Below, piece after piece: positions 26,342 to 34,811 of a DNA stretch of 64,000 nucleotides. Under the pieces are notes generated by a model. The model was not told the origin of the DNA and searched no databases. It saw nothing but the letters and a program-made list of their open reading frames with translations. Origin of the DNA: Bacteroidales bacterium (GTDB lineage: Bacteria; Bacteroidota; Bacteroidia; Bacteroidales; VadinHA17); assembly GCA_021157415.1 (NCBI GenBank), contig JAGGWN010000072.1, positions 1 to 64,000 of the forward strand. Reading direction: 5' to 3'. Position 1 is the first letter of the stretch, and each line of letters opens with the position of its first letter. Both the position numbers and the translations under genes were made by a program.

Positions 26342-27679
26342 ATGAAAGACCTGACACAAGGAAAAGAAGCGAGGCTGATCCTGCATTTTGCCACTCCGAT
26401 GTTGCTTGGAAACATATTTCAGCAACTCTACAATATTGTGGACAGCATCATCGTGGGCAATGTACTGGGGAAGCAGGCTCTGGCAGCCGTCGGGGCATCT
26501 TTTCCGGTAATTTTCATGGTTATCTCTCTGCTGATCGGGGTAGCCAGCGGCACCACCATTGTAATCGCCCAGTATTTCGGTGCCCGCAAGCTGGAAGAGG
26601 TAAAAAAAGCCATGGATACCTTTTACATCTTCGCTTTCTTTGCCTCTATTCTCATGTCTATACTGGGCATATTCTTCAGCGAGGATCTGTTTCACCTGCT
26701 TAAACTCCCGGAAGAAATACTGCCCCAGGCCAAGACTTACCTGCACATCATCCTGGCCGGGATCATTATCTTTTTCGGTTTCAACGGTACCAATGCCATA
26801 TTGCGGGGGTTAGGAGATTCCAAGACTCCCCTGTACTTCCAGATTGCAGCAACACTGGTCAACATCGGTTTTGATCTGCTCCTTGTCATGGTTTTTGGCT
26901 GGGGCATTGCAGGGGCTGCTATTGCTACGGTTCTGGCCCAGGCCGGTGCCCTGATTACAGCTATATGGTATCTCAACAAATACCACTCACTCATCCGTAT
27001 CTCTTTGTTCGGGATGAAATTCGACCGGGACATTTTCAAGAAAAGTCTGCGCATCGGTCTTCCTACAGGTTTTCAGCAAACCTTCGTAGCCCTTGGAATG
27101 ATGGCCCTCATGGGCATCGTCAACACCTTTGGTACCGACGTCATTGCTGCTTACTCCGTGGCAGGACGCATCGATTCCCTTGCCACGCTGCCGGCCATGA
27201 ACTTTGCAGCGGCTCTGGCTACCTTCGTCGGACAAAACCTGGGTGCCGGCAAACCCGAAAGGGTGAAACACGGCCTGATTTCTACCATTTGGATGAGCAG
27301 TATCATCTCGCTCACCATAACACTCGTTGTTCAACTTTTTCCTTCCCAACTGATGGGTTTATTTACCAAAGACGCCTCTGTGATCGCAATAGGCCGACAA
27401 TATCTGATTATAGTAAGTGCCTTTTATATTATTTTCTCGGCCATGTTCTCCATCAGTGGCGTGATGCGGGGAGCAGGAGATACATTAATCCCTATGTTCA
27501 TTACTCTTTTTGCCCTGTGGTTTATACGTATCCCGGCAGCCTGGCTGTTGTCCCGTCACCTGGGAGTCATTGGCATCTGGTGGGCCGTACCCATGGGCAT
27601 GTTTACCGGATTCCTGTTATCATTCCTCTATTATCTTACGGGAAGGTATAGGAACAAAGTGATTGTAAAGGAAAGCTAA
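26342..27679 (+). CDS. MATE family efflux transporter
   Basis: A 445-residue multidrug exporter with about 12 membrane helices. Conserved MATE residues include HFATPMLLGNIFQQLYNIVDSIIVGNVLGKQALAAVGAS, NGTNAILRGLGDSKTPLYFQI and FSISGVMRGAGDTLIPMFITLFALW. It is more like the NorM/DinF-type MATE seen widely in Firmicutes and Bacteroidota than the MATE at 83. Start at MKDLTQGKEA; the ORF-track extension is upstream and hydrophobic without MATE motifs. Stands alone, with an intergenic repeat downstream. Confidence 0.9.
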   Translation: MKDLTQGKEARLILHFATPMLLGNIFQQLYNIVDSIIVGNVLGKQALAAVGASFPVIFMVISLLIGVASGTTIVIAQYFGARKLEEVKKAMDTFYIFAFFASILMSILGIFFSEDLFHLLKLPEEILPQAKTYLHIILAGIIIFFGFNGTNAILRGLGDSKTPLYFQIAATLVNIGFDLLLVMVFGWGIAGAAIATVLAQAGALITAIWYLNKYHSLIRISLFGMKFDRDIFKKSLRIGLPTGFQQTFVALGMMALMGIVNTFGTDVIAAYSVAGRIDSLATLPAMNFAAALATFVGQNLGAGKPERVKHGLISTIWMSSIISLTITLVVQLFPSQLMGLFTKDASVIAIGRQYLIIVSAFYIIFSAMFSISGVMRGAGDTLIPMFITLFALWFIRIPAAWLLSRHLGVIGIWWAVPMGMFTGFLLSFLYYLTGRYRNKVIVKES

Positions 27680-27683
27680 TGCC

Positions 27684-27804
27684 CGTTGGCATACAATGGT
27701 CATACACTCAAGGTGTTCGTTGTCATATACATTTGCTGCGCGAAAGAAATTAGATCTTCATTTCGTGCAGATCGAAATGAGTTACTGTGTGACAAAATGT
27801 ATTG
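27684..27804. repeat. Intergenic repeat, copy A
   Basis: Begins CGTTGGCATACAATGGTCAT and later contains TTTGCTGCGCGAAAGAAATT and GACAAAAT…ATT, which align with a second copy at 44904-45006. An internal CATTTCG…CGAAATG palindrome could form a hairpin. No ORF of substance. It fills most of the 281-base gap before yicC. Confidence 0.55.
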
Positions 27805-27922
27805 TTTCTTTCTAAATACAATGCATGCTAATTTCGCGAATGAAGTCTATTCATTTCATGAGCTTTAACGAACAAATTTTTCAGACAAAGCCTGCTGTTT
27901 TTTTCCCTCTCATAAATTATCG

Positions 27923-27930
27923 TAAATTTG
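27923..27930 (+). promoter_or_regulatory. Candidate -7 box for yicC-gmk
   Basis: TAAATTTG, an exact TAnnTTTG match, 31 bases before the yicC ATG. The sequence 19 bases upstream is T-rich (TTTT) rather than TTTG. Confidence 0.5.
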
Positions 27931-27960
27931 TTTTTTTTTAATACAAAATACATAAAAACC

Positions 27961-28836
27961 ATGATCCAGTCAATGACCGGATACGGAAAGGCGACCCATA
28001 ATTTTACAGACAGGCAGATCACGGTAGAAATCAAGTCCCTCAATTCCCGACAGGCTGATATATCTACCCGGTTGCCAGCTGCTTACCGCAACAAGGATCT
28101 TATCCTCAGAAAACTTTTGACAGAAAAACTGGTACGGGGGAAAATTGATCTATCCATGACAGTGCTGGACTTTACCGGAGAGACCTATCCCGATGTCAAC
28201 AAGGCAGCTGTTAAACATTACCTGCGTCAGTTAAGGGATATGGCTGAAGAATTGGATATACAAACCGAAGATTCCCTGGTACAGAGCCTGTTGCGGTGGC
28301 CGGAAATACTTACCGATATCACGCGTGAAGTTGATGAGACCGAATGGGATCAGATTGTTCAAACTGTCGAAGCAGCCCTCACACAGGTGAAGAAGTTCAG
28401 GGAACAGGAAGGGAACTCGATCGAGCGGGATATGCGTGTCCACGTGCAGGATATACAGTCTCTTTTGGACCAGGTTACCCCTTTTGAAAAAGAGAGAATA
28501 CAAACTGTACGGAAACGACTGGAGAAAAACCTGCATGAGTTGGGGAGTATGAACACATCCGACCGTGAACGCTTTGAGCAGGAAATTGCTTACTATCTGG
28601 ACAAACTGGATATCAACGAAGAAAAAATCCGTCTGTCCAATCATTGCAGGTATTTCACAGAAACCCTGAACAACGGTGGGGATATAGGAAAGAAACTCGG
28701 GTTTATTGTACAGGAAATGGGACGGGAGATCAACACCCTGGGTTCCAAGGCCAATCATGCCGGAATACAGAAGCTGGTAGTCATGATGAAAGATAAACTG
28801 GAAAAAATCAAGGAACAAACTTTTAACGTTCTCTAA
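27961..28836 (+). CDS. YicC-family endoribonuclease
   Basis: A 291-residue YicC protein. The N-terminus MIQSMTGYGKATHNFTDRQITVEIKSLNSRQADISTRLPAAYR is diagnostic, and the C-terminal DUF1732 part (LSNHCRYFTETLNNGGDIGKKLGFIVQEMGREINTLGSKANHAGIQKLVVMMKDKLEKIKEQTFNVL) is complete. E. coli YicC is a metal-dependent endoribonuclease implicated in mRNA decay. Start at MIQSMTG, preferred over the MFFFNTKYIKT extension. Followed by gmk and nadD, a conserved Bacteroidota order. Confidence 0.93.
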   Translation: MIQSMTGYGKATHNFTDRQITVEIKSLNSRQADISTRLPAAYRNKDLILRKLLTEKLVRGKIDLSMTVLDFTGETYPDVNKAAVKHYLRQLRDMAEELDIQTEDSLVQSLLRWPEILTDITREVDETEWDQIVQTVEAALTQVKKFREQEGNSIERDMRVHVQDIQSLLDQVTPFEKERIQTVRKRLEKNLHELGSMNTSDRERFEQEIAYYLDKLDINEEKIRLSNHCRYFTETLNNGGDIGKKLGFIVQEMGREINTLGSKANHAGIQKLVVMMKDKLEKIKEQTFNVL

Positions 28837-28849
28837 ACACACCTTGTTT

Positions 28850-29455
28850 ATGACTACAAAAAACCGTCAGGAAAGACCCGCCCGCCCCCAGAGAAAAATC
28901 TTAATCTTCTCTTCGCCTTCGGGTGCCGGAAAGACCACCATCGTCAGACACCTGCTCAGAACATTTCCCAACCTGGCATTCTCGGTATCCGCCACTACCC
29001 GACCCCGCCGTGACCATGAAGAAGACGGCAAAGATTATTATTTTTTATCCGTGGATGAATTCAGAAACAAGATAGAAGAGGATGCCTTTGTAGAATGGGA
29101 AGAGGTATATAAAGGCACCTATTACGGCACTTTGAAATCGGAAGTGCAACGTCTCCTCAACAGAGGATACCATGTTGTTTTTGATGTAGATGTAAAAGGA
29201 GCGTTGAGCATAAAAAAGCTGTACGGGAAACAGGCTTTGGCGGTATTTGTGATGCCTCCCTCCGTCGAAGAGTTAAAAAAACGGCTGCACCACCGCTCCA
29301 CCGACCCGGAAGAAAGTATCCGGGAAAGGGTGAACAAAGCCCGGCAGGAAATGAAATTCTCAGACAAGTTCGATGTCATTCTGATCAATGACAAACTGGA
29401 AGAAAGTCTGCCCAAGGCCGAAGAAATCGTAAAGAGATTTATAATAGAAGACTGA
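28850..29455 (+). CDS. gmk: Guanylate kinase
   Basis: A 201-residue GMP kinase. The P-loop IFSSPSGAGKTTIVRHLL, the GMP-binding TTRPRRDHEEDGKDYYFLSVDEFRNKI, and VVFDVDVKGALSIKK are present; the R-rich lid is RRHHRSTDPEE-like (KRLHHRSTDPEESI). An ATG at 28850 is used instead of the TTG two codons upstream. It starts 13 bases after yicC, so they share a transcript. Confidence 0.95.
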   Translation: MTTKNRQERPARPQRKILIFSSPSGAGKTTIVRHLLRTFPNLAFSVSATTRPRRDHEEDGKDYYFLSVDEFRNKIEEDAFVEWEEVYKGTYYGTLKSEVQRLLNRGYHVVFDVDVKGALSIKKLYGKQALAVFVMPPSVEELKKRLHHRSTDPEESIRERVNKARQEMKFSDKFDVILINDKLEESLPKAEEIVKRFIIED

Positions 29456-29589
29456 AACGATTATGATTTTTTAAAATCAATAATTCACAAATGAAAATGA
29501 TTAAAATAAAAATCATCAGAGTGCAAATCAAGCACAGCGAGCTCAAGAACCCTTTTACTGTGAGAAATCAGTTGCATGCGTTCTGTAAT

Positions 29590-29620
29590 TTATAATTAAT
29601 TTTTATTCAATTAATTATAA
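29590..29620. repeat. 12-bp AT-rich inverted repeat before nadD
   Basis: TTATAATTAATT and its exact reverse complement AATTAATTATAA, 7 bases apart, 12 bases before the nadD start. Pure A/T arms make it a weak RNA hairpin but a plausible operator. The 177-base gmk-nadD gap holds nothing else I recognise. Confidence 0.6.
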
Positions 29621-29632
29621 CATTATAAATCC

Positions 29633-30232
29633 ATGAAAACGGGACTTTTTTTCGGCAGTTTCAACCCGGTTCATATCGGCCATACAGCCATTGCCAATTA
29701 TTTTGTGGAATATGCGGGGCTGCAACAGCTATGGTTTGTTGTATCTCCTCATAATCCTCTGAAAGAAAGAGCGTCCCTCCTTGCCGAATACCACCGCCTT
29801 GAGCTGGTTAACCTGGCTCTGGACGATGATCCCCGTTTTCGGGCTACAGACATAGAGTTCCACCTGCCCAGGCCTTCCTACACCATAGACACCCTGGCTT
29901 ATCTGTCGGAAAAATTTCCGAAACGGGAATTTGTACTGATCATGGGGGCTGACAATTTGGTAACCCTGCACAAATGGAAAAATTTTGATCAACTGGTCCA
30001 AAAGTATGAAATCATCGTGTACCCCAGAAGAGGCTCCGAGACCCAATCATTGCCTATGCCGGTAGAGCAATTGTTACCGAAAGCCCGCATCAGCATCTCC
30101 CGGGCACCGCTCATAGAGATCTCATCCAGTTTTTTGCGCCAGGCGATCCGCGAAGGCAAGGATATGCGATTCTTTTTTCAAAAACCGGTGTGGGAATATA
30201 TCAGGGATATGCATTTTTACGAAAAACAATAA
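29633..30232 (+). CDS. nadD: Nicotinate-nucleotide adenylyltransferase
   Basis: A 199-residue enzyme joining nicotinate mononucleotide with ATP to make deamido-NAD. The nucleotidyltransferase motif GLFFGSFNPVHIGHTAIANYFVE is at the N-terminus, PHNPLKERASLLAEYHRLELV and LIMGADNLVTLHKWKNFDQLV in the middle, and ISRAPLIEISSSFLRQAIREGKDMRFF at the end (ISSTxxR-like). Length is normal. It has an AT-rich inverted repeat just upstream. Confidence 0.95.
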   Translation: MKTGLFFGSFNPVHIGHTAIANYFVEYAGLQQLWFVVSPHNPLKERASLLAEYHRLELVNLALDDDPRFRATDIEFHLPRPSYTIDTLAYLSEKFPKREFVLIMGADNLVTLHKWKNFDQLVQKYEIIVYPRRGSETQSLPMPVEQLLPKARISISRAPLIEISSSFLRQAIREGKDMRFFFQKPVWEYIRDMHFYEKQ

Positions 30233-30392
30233 GATAGAAACCTTCCTTCTTTGCCCACCGGGTTACAGCAGACAGTGGAAAACAGTAGTGAGAAAAAATG
30301 TGTTAGCGCAATATGTTACAGCAGGAACTCAGTGACTCTCCTCTTTTTTATATGCCCTTTGCACCAAATGAAACATTACAAAACAGTATAAA

Positions 30393-31913
30393 ATGAATTT
30401 TTTTAAGTATTATTTTGGAATCCTGGCGGGACTAATATTAGCCACAGGAATAATGTCAGCCCAAGGGGAAATGGGTGTTTTTGACAGTCAAACCGATGTA
30501 GGCAATTGCAAGAACAAAGGTTTTGCCATTTTCAACCCTACCGACCAGACATACCTGGTCGGGGGATCCGGGGCCAACATGTGGTTTGGCCAGGATGAGT
30601 TTCACTATCTGTGGACAACCCTGCAGGGAGATTTTATTCTGCGTGCAGAGTTAACATTTCTTGGGAAAGGAGTGAATCCTCATAGAAAAGCCGGATGGGT
30701 AGTCCGGAATACTCTTGATGACAATGCTCCCCAGGTCAATGCTACCGTTCATGGCAGTGGCTTGACCAGCTTGCAATACCGCAAAATCCCGGCTGGAACA
30801 ACGGAAGAAATTGTCTCTCCCGATTCTTTCCCGGATGTTATTCAACTGGAAAGAAAAGGAAATACTTTTATTATGTCCGTGGCCCGGTTCGGAGAACCTT
30901 TTACCCGTATTTCGCTGGATTCCATGATGCTGGACCATGAAGTATTCGCAGGGATCTATGTCTGTTCCCATAACCCTGACATTGTGGAAACCGCTACCTT
31001 CAGGAATGTACGTATTATACGAGCAGCAGATCCAGGATTACAACCTTATCACGACTATCTGGGCAGTCATCTCGAAATTCTGGATATCGCAAGCGGCCTG
31101 CGGAAGATCATTTTCAGTGCAAACAACTCCATTCAGGCCCCGAACTGGACACCGGACGGGAAGAAACTGATCTATAATTCCAAAGGTCATCTGTTTCAGT
31201 ATATTCTGAAAAACGGCACGGTTCAACCACTAAATACGGGATTTGCCACACGTTGTAACAACGATCATGTTCTGACTTTCGACGGCACTCTTCTGGGCAT
31301 CAGCAACACAGATAATCACTCCGGCAAATCTGCCATTTATTACTTACCGGCCACCGGCAATTCTACGCCTGTCAGGGTTACAAAACCGGGTGCCGATGCT
31401 TCCTATTTGCACGGATGGGCCCCTGACAACAAAACAATGGTGTTCACGGGATACCGGAACGGAAAGTTTAATATTTTTTCAGCAGACATTCATACAGGGA
31501 AGGAAACCCAACTGACCGATCAAGCAGTGCTGGATGACGGACCCGAATACAGTCCGGACGGGAAATACATTTTCTTCAATTCGGCACGGACAGGGAAGAT
31601 GAAAATATGGCGTATGGATCCGGACGGAAAAAACAAAGTGCAACTTACTTTTGGAGACGAGTACAACGACTGGTTTCCACATGTTAGTCCCGACCGGAAA
31701 TGGATTGTTTTCATCTCGTTTCCAAAAGAGGTGGACCCCCAGGACCATCCTTTTTACAAGCATTGCCTGCTACGCATAATGCCCTACGAAGGGGGAAACC
31801 CGAGGGTCCTTGCATATATTTACGGCGGCCAGGGGACCATAAATGTCCCCAGTTGGTCTCCGGACAGTCAAAGAATCGCCTTTGTGACAAACACCGGAAT
31901 GCAATTCCGGTAA
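30393..31913 (+). CDS. Secreted TolB-like beta-propeller protein with N-terminal jelly-roll
   Basis: A 506-residue exported protein (signal peptide KYYFGILAGLILATGIMSAQ). Residues ~25-210 resemble a concanavalin/DUF1349-like module (LVGGSGANMWFGQDEFHYLWTTLQGDFILRAELTF … AGWVVRNTLDDNAPQVNATVHG). The rest is a PD40/WD40-like propeller with repeats such as IQAPNWTPDGKKLIYNSKG, DDGPEYSPDGKYIFFNSARTGKMKIWRMDPDG and NVPSWSPDSQRIAFVTN. In other secreted Bacteroidota proteins this layout is seen in predicted glycan- or protein-binding proteins. No catalytic motif is seen; role unknown. It stands alone, and a palindromic terminator follows the stop. Confidence 0.75.
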   Translation: MNFFKYYFGILAGLILATGIMSAQGEMGVFDSQTDVGNCKNKGFAIFNPTDQTYLVGGSGANMWFGQDEFHYLWTTLQGDFILRAELTFLGKGVNPHRKAGWVVRNTLDDNAPQVNATVHGSGLTSLQYRKIPAGTTEEIVSPDSFPDVIQLERKGNTFIMSVARFGEPFTRISLDSMMLDHEVFAGIYVCSHNPDIVETATFRNVRIIRAADPGLQPYHDYLGSHLEILDIASGLRKIIFSANNSIQAPNWTPDGKKLIYNSKGHLFQYILKNGTVQPLNTGFATRCNNDHVLTFDGTLLGISNTDNHSGKSAIYYLPATGNSTPVRVTKPGADASYLHGWAPDNKTMVFTGYRNGKFNIFSADIHTGKETQLTDQAVLDDGPEYSPDGKYIFFNSARTGKMKIWRMDPDGKNKVQLTFGDEYNDWFPHVSPDRKWIVFISFPKEVDPQDHPFYKHCLLRIMPYEGGNPRVLAYIYGGQGTINVPSWSPDSQRIAFVTNTGMQFR

Positions 31914-31916
31914 AAA

Positions 31917-31944
31917 AAATCTACGTAGGTCCCTACGTAGATTT
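31917..31944. terminator. Perfect palindromic terminator between convergent units
   Basis: AAATCTACGTAGG and CCTACGTAGATTT are 13-base perfect arms separated by TC. On the minus strand it is followed by eight T, so it ends the Vor-type operon whose last stop is at 32016; it lies directly after the plus-strand propeller gene too. Confidence 0.8.
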
Positions 31945-32015
31945 ACAATTCATTACGTAACATAAACCGGAAGATTCATACTGCATTTTTCCCGGGCAGA
32001 TCACGGATTCTCACT

Positions 32016-32576
32016 TCATACTTTTTTCACCACATGGATATCCTGCACGATTTCCATACCGCGGTGGATGGCTTTCTCGTTCAGGGGAAGGAGATGGTGA
32101 TAGCGTTCGGGCAGGGATTTTTTCAGGCCTTTGATCACATTATCCAGTTCGACAATGGGTTTGATCTTCAGGAAGGCCCCCAGCATGATCATATTAAAGG
32201 TACGGGTCGTCTCCATTCTGGCAGCTTCCTCAGCCCCGTCGGCCCGATAGATATAAATATCCGTTCGGGTAGGATGTCTGGAGATTCCGTTGCCGTCATA
32301 CAGAAGTATTCCTCCCGGCTTGACCGTTTTTTCAAACTTATCCATGGATTGCTGATTCAGGATAATGGCCGAGTCGTACGCATTGAGGATGGGCGAGCTG
32401 ATGCGTTCGTCACTGATGATTACGGTCACGTTGGCCGTGCCCCCTCTCATCTCAGGTCCGTAGGAAGGCATCCAGCTCACTTCCTTCCCCTGCATTACGC
32501 CTGAGTAACAAAGGATTTTCCCCATGGAGAGGACCCCCTGTCCACCAAAACCGGCTATGATAATTTCTTCAGTCAT
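32016..32576 (-). CDS. 2-oxoacid:ferredoxin oxidoreductase, gamma subunit (Vor/Por type)
   Basis: A 186-residue gamma subunit. The N-terminus IIIAGFGGQGVLSMGKILCYSGVMQGKEVSWMPSYGPEMRGGTANVTVIISD is the conserved gamma-domain signature. It is the last gene of a four-gene operon (ferredoxin, alpha, beta, gamma) and 28 bases after beta. Unlike KorA, the gamma subunit is separate here, which is usual for Vor (branched-chain) and some Por enzymes. Confidence 0.9.
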   Translation of the reverse strand: MTEEIIIAGFGGQGVLSMGKILCYSGVMQGKEVSWMPSYGPEMRGGTANVTVIISDERISSPILNAYDSAIILNQQSMDKFEKTVKPGGILLYDGNGISRHPTRTDIYIYRADGAEEAARMETTRTFNMIMLGAFLKIKPIVELDNVIKGLKKSLPERYHHLLPLNEKAIHRGMEIVQDIHVVKKV

Positions 32577-32604
32577 AATTGTATATTTTCCTGTTTTGTT
32601 TCAC

Positions 32605-33381
32605 TTACTTTTCCGGAACTTTGATATCACCCAGCGGATAGAAAGGCAGCATGTTTTCGTCCAGCCATTTGACAGCCTGTACCGGTGGCATTTTCCATCC
32701 CGAGTTACAGTTGGAGACCACCTCTACAAAGGACACTCCTTTGTTAAGCTTTTGATATTCAAAAGCTTTTCTTATGGCTTTTTTGGTTTTCCGCACCAGA
32801 TTAGGGGTATGCACGGCTTGCCGGGTCACATAGTAAGTTCCGGGCAGTTGAGCCACCAGTTCGGTCATTTTTATCGGGTGTCCCATAAGACCGGGATCCC
32901 GTCCGTAGGGGGTGGTTGAGGTGTGCATACCTTCCAGAGAGGTAGGGGCCATCTGTCCGCCGGTCATGCCGTAGATCCCGTTGTTGATAAAGATCATTGT
33001 GATGTTCTCACCCCGGTTGCAGGCATGAATGGTTTCGGCCGTACCGATGGCCGCCAGGTCGCCGTCACCCTGATAAGTAAACACAAACCTGTCTGGCAGT
33101 AATCTTTTGATCGCAGTGGCCAATGCGGGTGCCCGGCCGTGGGCTGCCTCCTGGGTGTCCACATCAATGTAATCATACATGAATACCGAACAACCCACCG
33201 GGGCAATGCCGATGGTCTTGTCCTGAATACCCATTTCCTCGATCACCTCGGCGATGATCCTGTGGGTTGTACTATGTCCGCATCCCGGGCAGTAGTGCAT
33301 TACATTGTCGGTAAGAACGCTGGTCTTTTTATAGACTATATTTTCTTTCTTTACAATATCTTTAATATCTATGTCAGCCAT
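32605..33381 (-). CDS. 2-oxoacid:ferredoxin oxidoreductase, beta (TPP) subunit
   Basis: A 258-residue TPP-binding subunit. YCPGCGHSTTHRIIAEVIEEMG, GIAPVGCSVFMYDYIDVD and the TPP motif GDGDLAAIGTAETIHACNRGENITMIFINNGIYGMTGGQMAPTS are present. One base separates it from the alpha gene. Together with alpha, gamma and the small ferredoxin it forms a 2-oxoacid ferredoxin oxidoreductase; the neighbouring genes favour a branched-chain or aromatic 2-oxoacid. Confidence 0.9.
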   Translation of the reverse strand: MADIDIKDIVKKENIVYKKTSVLTDNVMHYCPGCGHSTTHRIIAEVIEEMGIQDKTIGIAPVGCSVFMYDYIDVDTQEAAHGRAPALATAIKRLLPDRFVFTYQGDGDLAAIGTAETIHACNRGENITMIFINNGIYGMTGGQMAPTSLEGMHTSTTPYGRDPGLMGHPIKMTELVAQLPGTYYVTRQAVHTPNLVRKTKKAIRKAFEYQKLNKGVSFVEVVSNCNSGWKMPPVQAVKWLDENMLPFYPLGDIKVPEK

Positions 33382-33382
33382 A

Positions 33383-34459
33383 TCAACCTCCGATAAATTT
33401 TTGTATTAACACTTCTACGATTTCGTCGGGCGTAGGAATCACTCCACCCATTCTGCCATAATGTTCGACCGGCACCTTTCCATTCGTCGCCAGCCGTACA
33501 TCTTCTACCATCTGGCCGGCGCTCATTTCCACGCTCAGCATCCCCTTTACCTGGTCGGCAAGGGCTCCCACTTGTTTTTCCGGGAACGGAAACAGGGTAA
33601 TGGGTCTGAACAGGCCTGCCTTGATGCCTTTTTCCCTTGCCAGCTGAACTGATTTCTGGCATATCCGGGAGCTGGTGCCATATGCCACGAAGAGGTACTC
33701 TGCATCTTCACATTGGAAAGTTTCGAACCGCACCTCTTCCTCTTTCATCTTCTGGTATTTTTCGATCAGTTTCCGGTTAAACCGTTCCTGACGATAGGGA
33801 TCCAGGTCGAGGCTGGTGATGATATTCCGTTCACGGTCCGGTGTTTTACCGGTGGTAGCCCAACCCGGCAGTTCTTCATCTTTCATTCTGGGACGTTGTG
33901 GTTGGAATTTCACTTTCTCCATCATCTGGCCGATGGCCCCGTCGGACAGGATCATAACCGGATTGCGGTATTTGAAAGCCAGGTCGAAAGCCAGGGGCAT
34001 AAAATCGGCCATTTCCTGTACGGACGAGGGTGCGAGTACCAGCAGATGATAGTCGCCATGGCCTCCGCCTTTGGTGGCCTGAAAATAATCTGATTGTGAG
34101 GGCTGGATTGTTCCCAATCCCGGGCCTCCCCGCACAACATTGGCGACCACCACCGGCAGCTCGGCACCGGCGATATAGGAGATCCCTTCCTGCATGAGAC
34201 TTATCCCCGGGCTGGAGGAAGAGGTCATAACTCTTTTACCGGCGCCGGCGCCACCATACAACATGTTGATCGCCGACACTTCACTTTCGGCCTGCAGGAC
34301 CACCATCCCGGTACGTTCCCAGGGTTTGGCGGCCGTAAGGTATTCCATCACCTCACTCTGCGGCGTAATAGGATATCCGAAATAGCCATCGGCACCTGCC
34401 CTGATAGCTGCCTCGGCCAGAGCCTCATTTCCTTTCATCAATACAAAATCTTCTTCCAT
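33383..34459 (-). CDS. 2-oxoacid:ferredoxin oxidoreductase, alpha subunit (VorB-like)
   Basis: A 358-residue alpha subunit. Motifs: LMKGNEALAEAAIRAGADGYFGYPITPQSEVMEYL, QAESEVSAINMLYGGAGAGKRVMTSSSSPGISLMQEGISY, and PVVVANVVRGGPGLGTIQPSQSDYFQATKGGGHGD. I start at MEEDFVLMKGNEAL; the 32-residue track extension (MYQLCCSMS...) overlaps the ferredoxin gene and lacks family similarity. It lies 14 bases after the ferredoxin. Confidence 0.9.
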   Translation of the reverse strand: MEEDFVLMKGNEALAEAAIRAGADGYFGYPITPQSEVMEYLTAAKPWERTGMVVLQAESEVSAINMLYGGAGAGKRVMTSSSSPGISLMQEGISYIAGAELPVVVANVVRGGPGLGTIQPSQSDYFQATKGGGHGDYHLLVLAPSSVQEMADFMPLAFDLAFKYRNPVMILSDGAIGQMMEKVKFQPQRPRMKDEELPGWATTGKTPDRERNIITSLDLDPYRQERFNRKLIEKYQKMKEEEVRFETFQCEDAEYLFVAYGTSSRICQKSVQLAREKGIKAGLFRPITLFPFPEKQVGALADQVKGMLSVEMSAGQMVEDVRLATNGKVPVEHYGRMGGVIPTPDEIVEVLIQKFIGG

Positions 34460-34473
34460 ATTTTTCAATTTTT

Positions 34474-34716
34474 TCAAACTTCGGTTTTTTCCTCCACTTT
34501 CATACGATAAACCGTGATCACCCCGTCGGGACATACTACAGCACAGTTGGTACATCCGTTACAGGCATCGGGATTTTCCATATAGGCATAGTGATAGCCT
34601 TTGATGTTCACCTTTTGGGACATGGCAATCACATGGGTCGGACAGGAGATCACACAAAGCTCACAGCCCTTGCATCGTTCCGTATCCACCACGATCGCCC
34701 CCTTGACTTTAGCCAT
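34474..34716 (-). CDS. 2x[4Fe-4S] ferredoxin-like subunit of the Vor-type enzyme
   Basis: An 80-residue ferredoxin with two 4Fe-4S motifs: CKGCELCVISCPTHVI and CNGCTNCAVVCPDGVI. It is the first gene of the Vor-type operon and would be the delta subunit that carries electrons from the alpha-beta core. The cluster cysteines are complete. A -7 box lies 27 bases upstream of its start. Confidence 0.92.
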   Translation of the reverse strand: MAKVKGAIVVDTERCKGCELCVISCPTHVIAMSQKVNIKGYHYAYMENPDACNGCTNCAVVCPDGVITVYRMKVEEKTEV

Positions 34717-34742
34717 AATTATATATTTTAAATTTAACCGAC

Positions 34743-34750
34743 CAAAAGTA
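34743..34750 (-). promoter_or_regulatory. Candidate -7 box for the Vor-type operon
   Basis: TACTTTTG on the minus strand, identical to the boxes at korAB and fabD, 27 bases before the ferredoxin start. No clear -33 TTTG. The Vor operon and the aminotransferase upstream are separated by only 95 bases. Confidence 0.5.
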
Positions 34751-34811
34751 ATATTTTCAAATAATATCTGATCCTGTTTTTTGTCATATTAAAAACTGCT
34801 CCTTGGCAATG

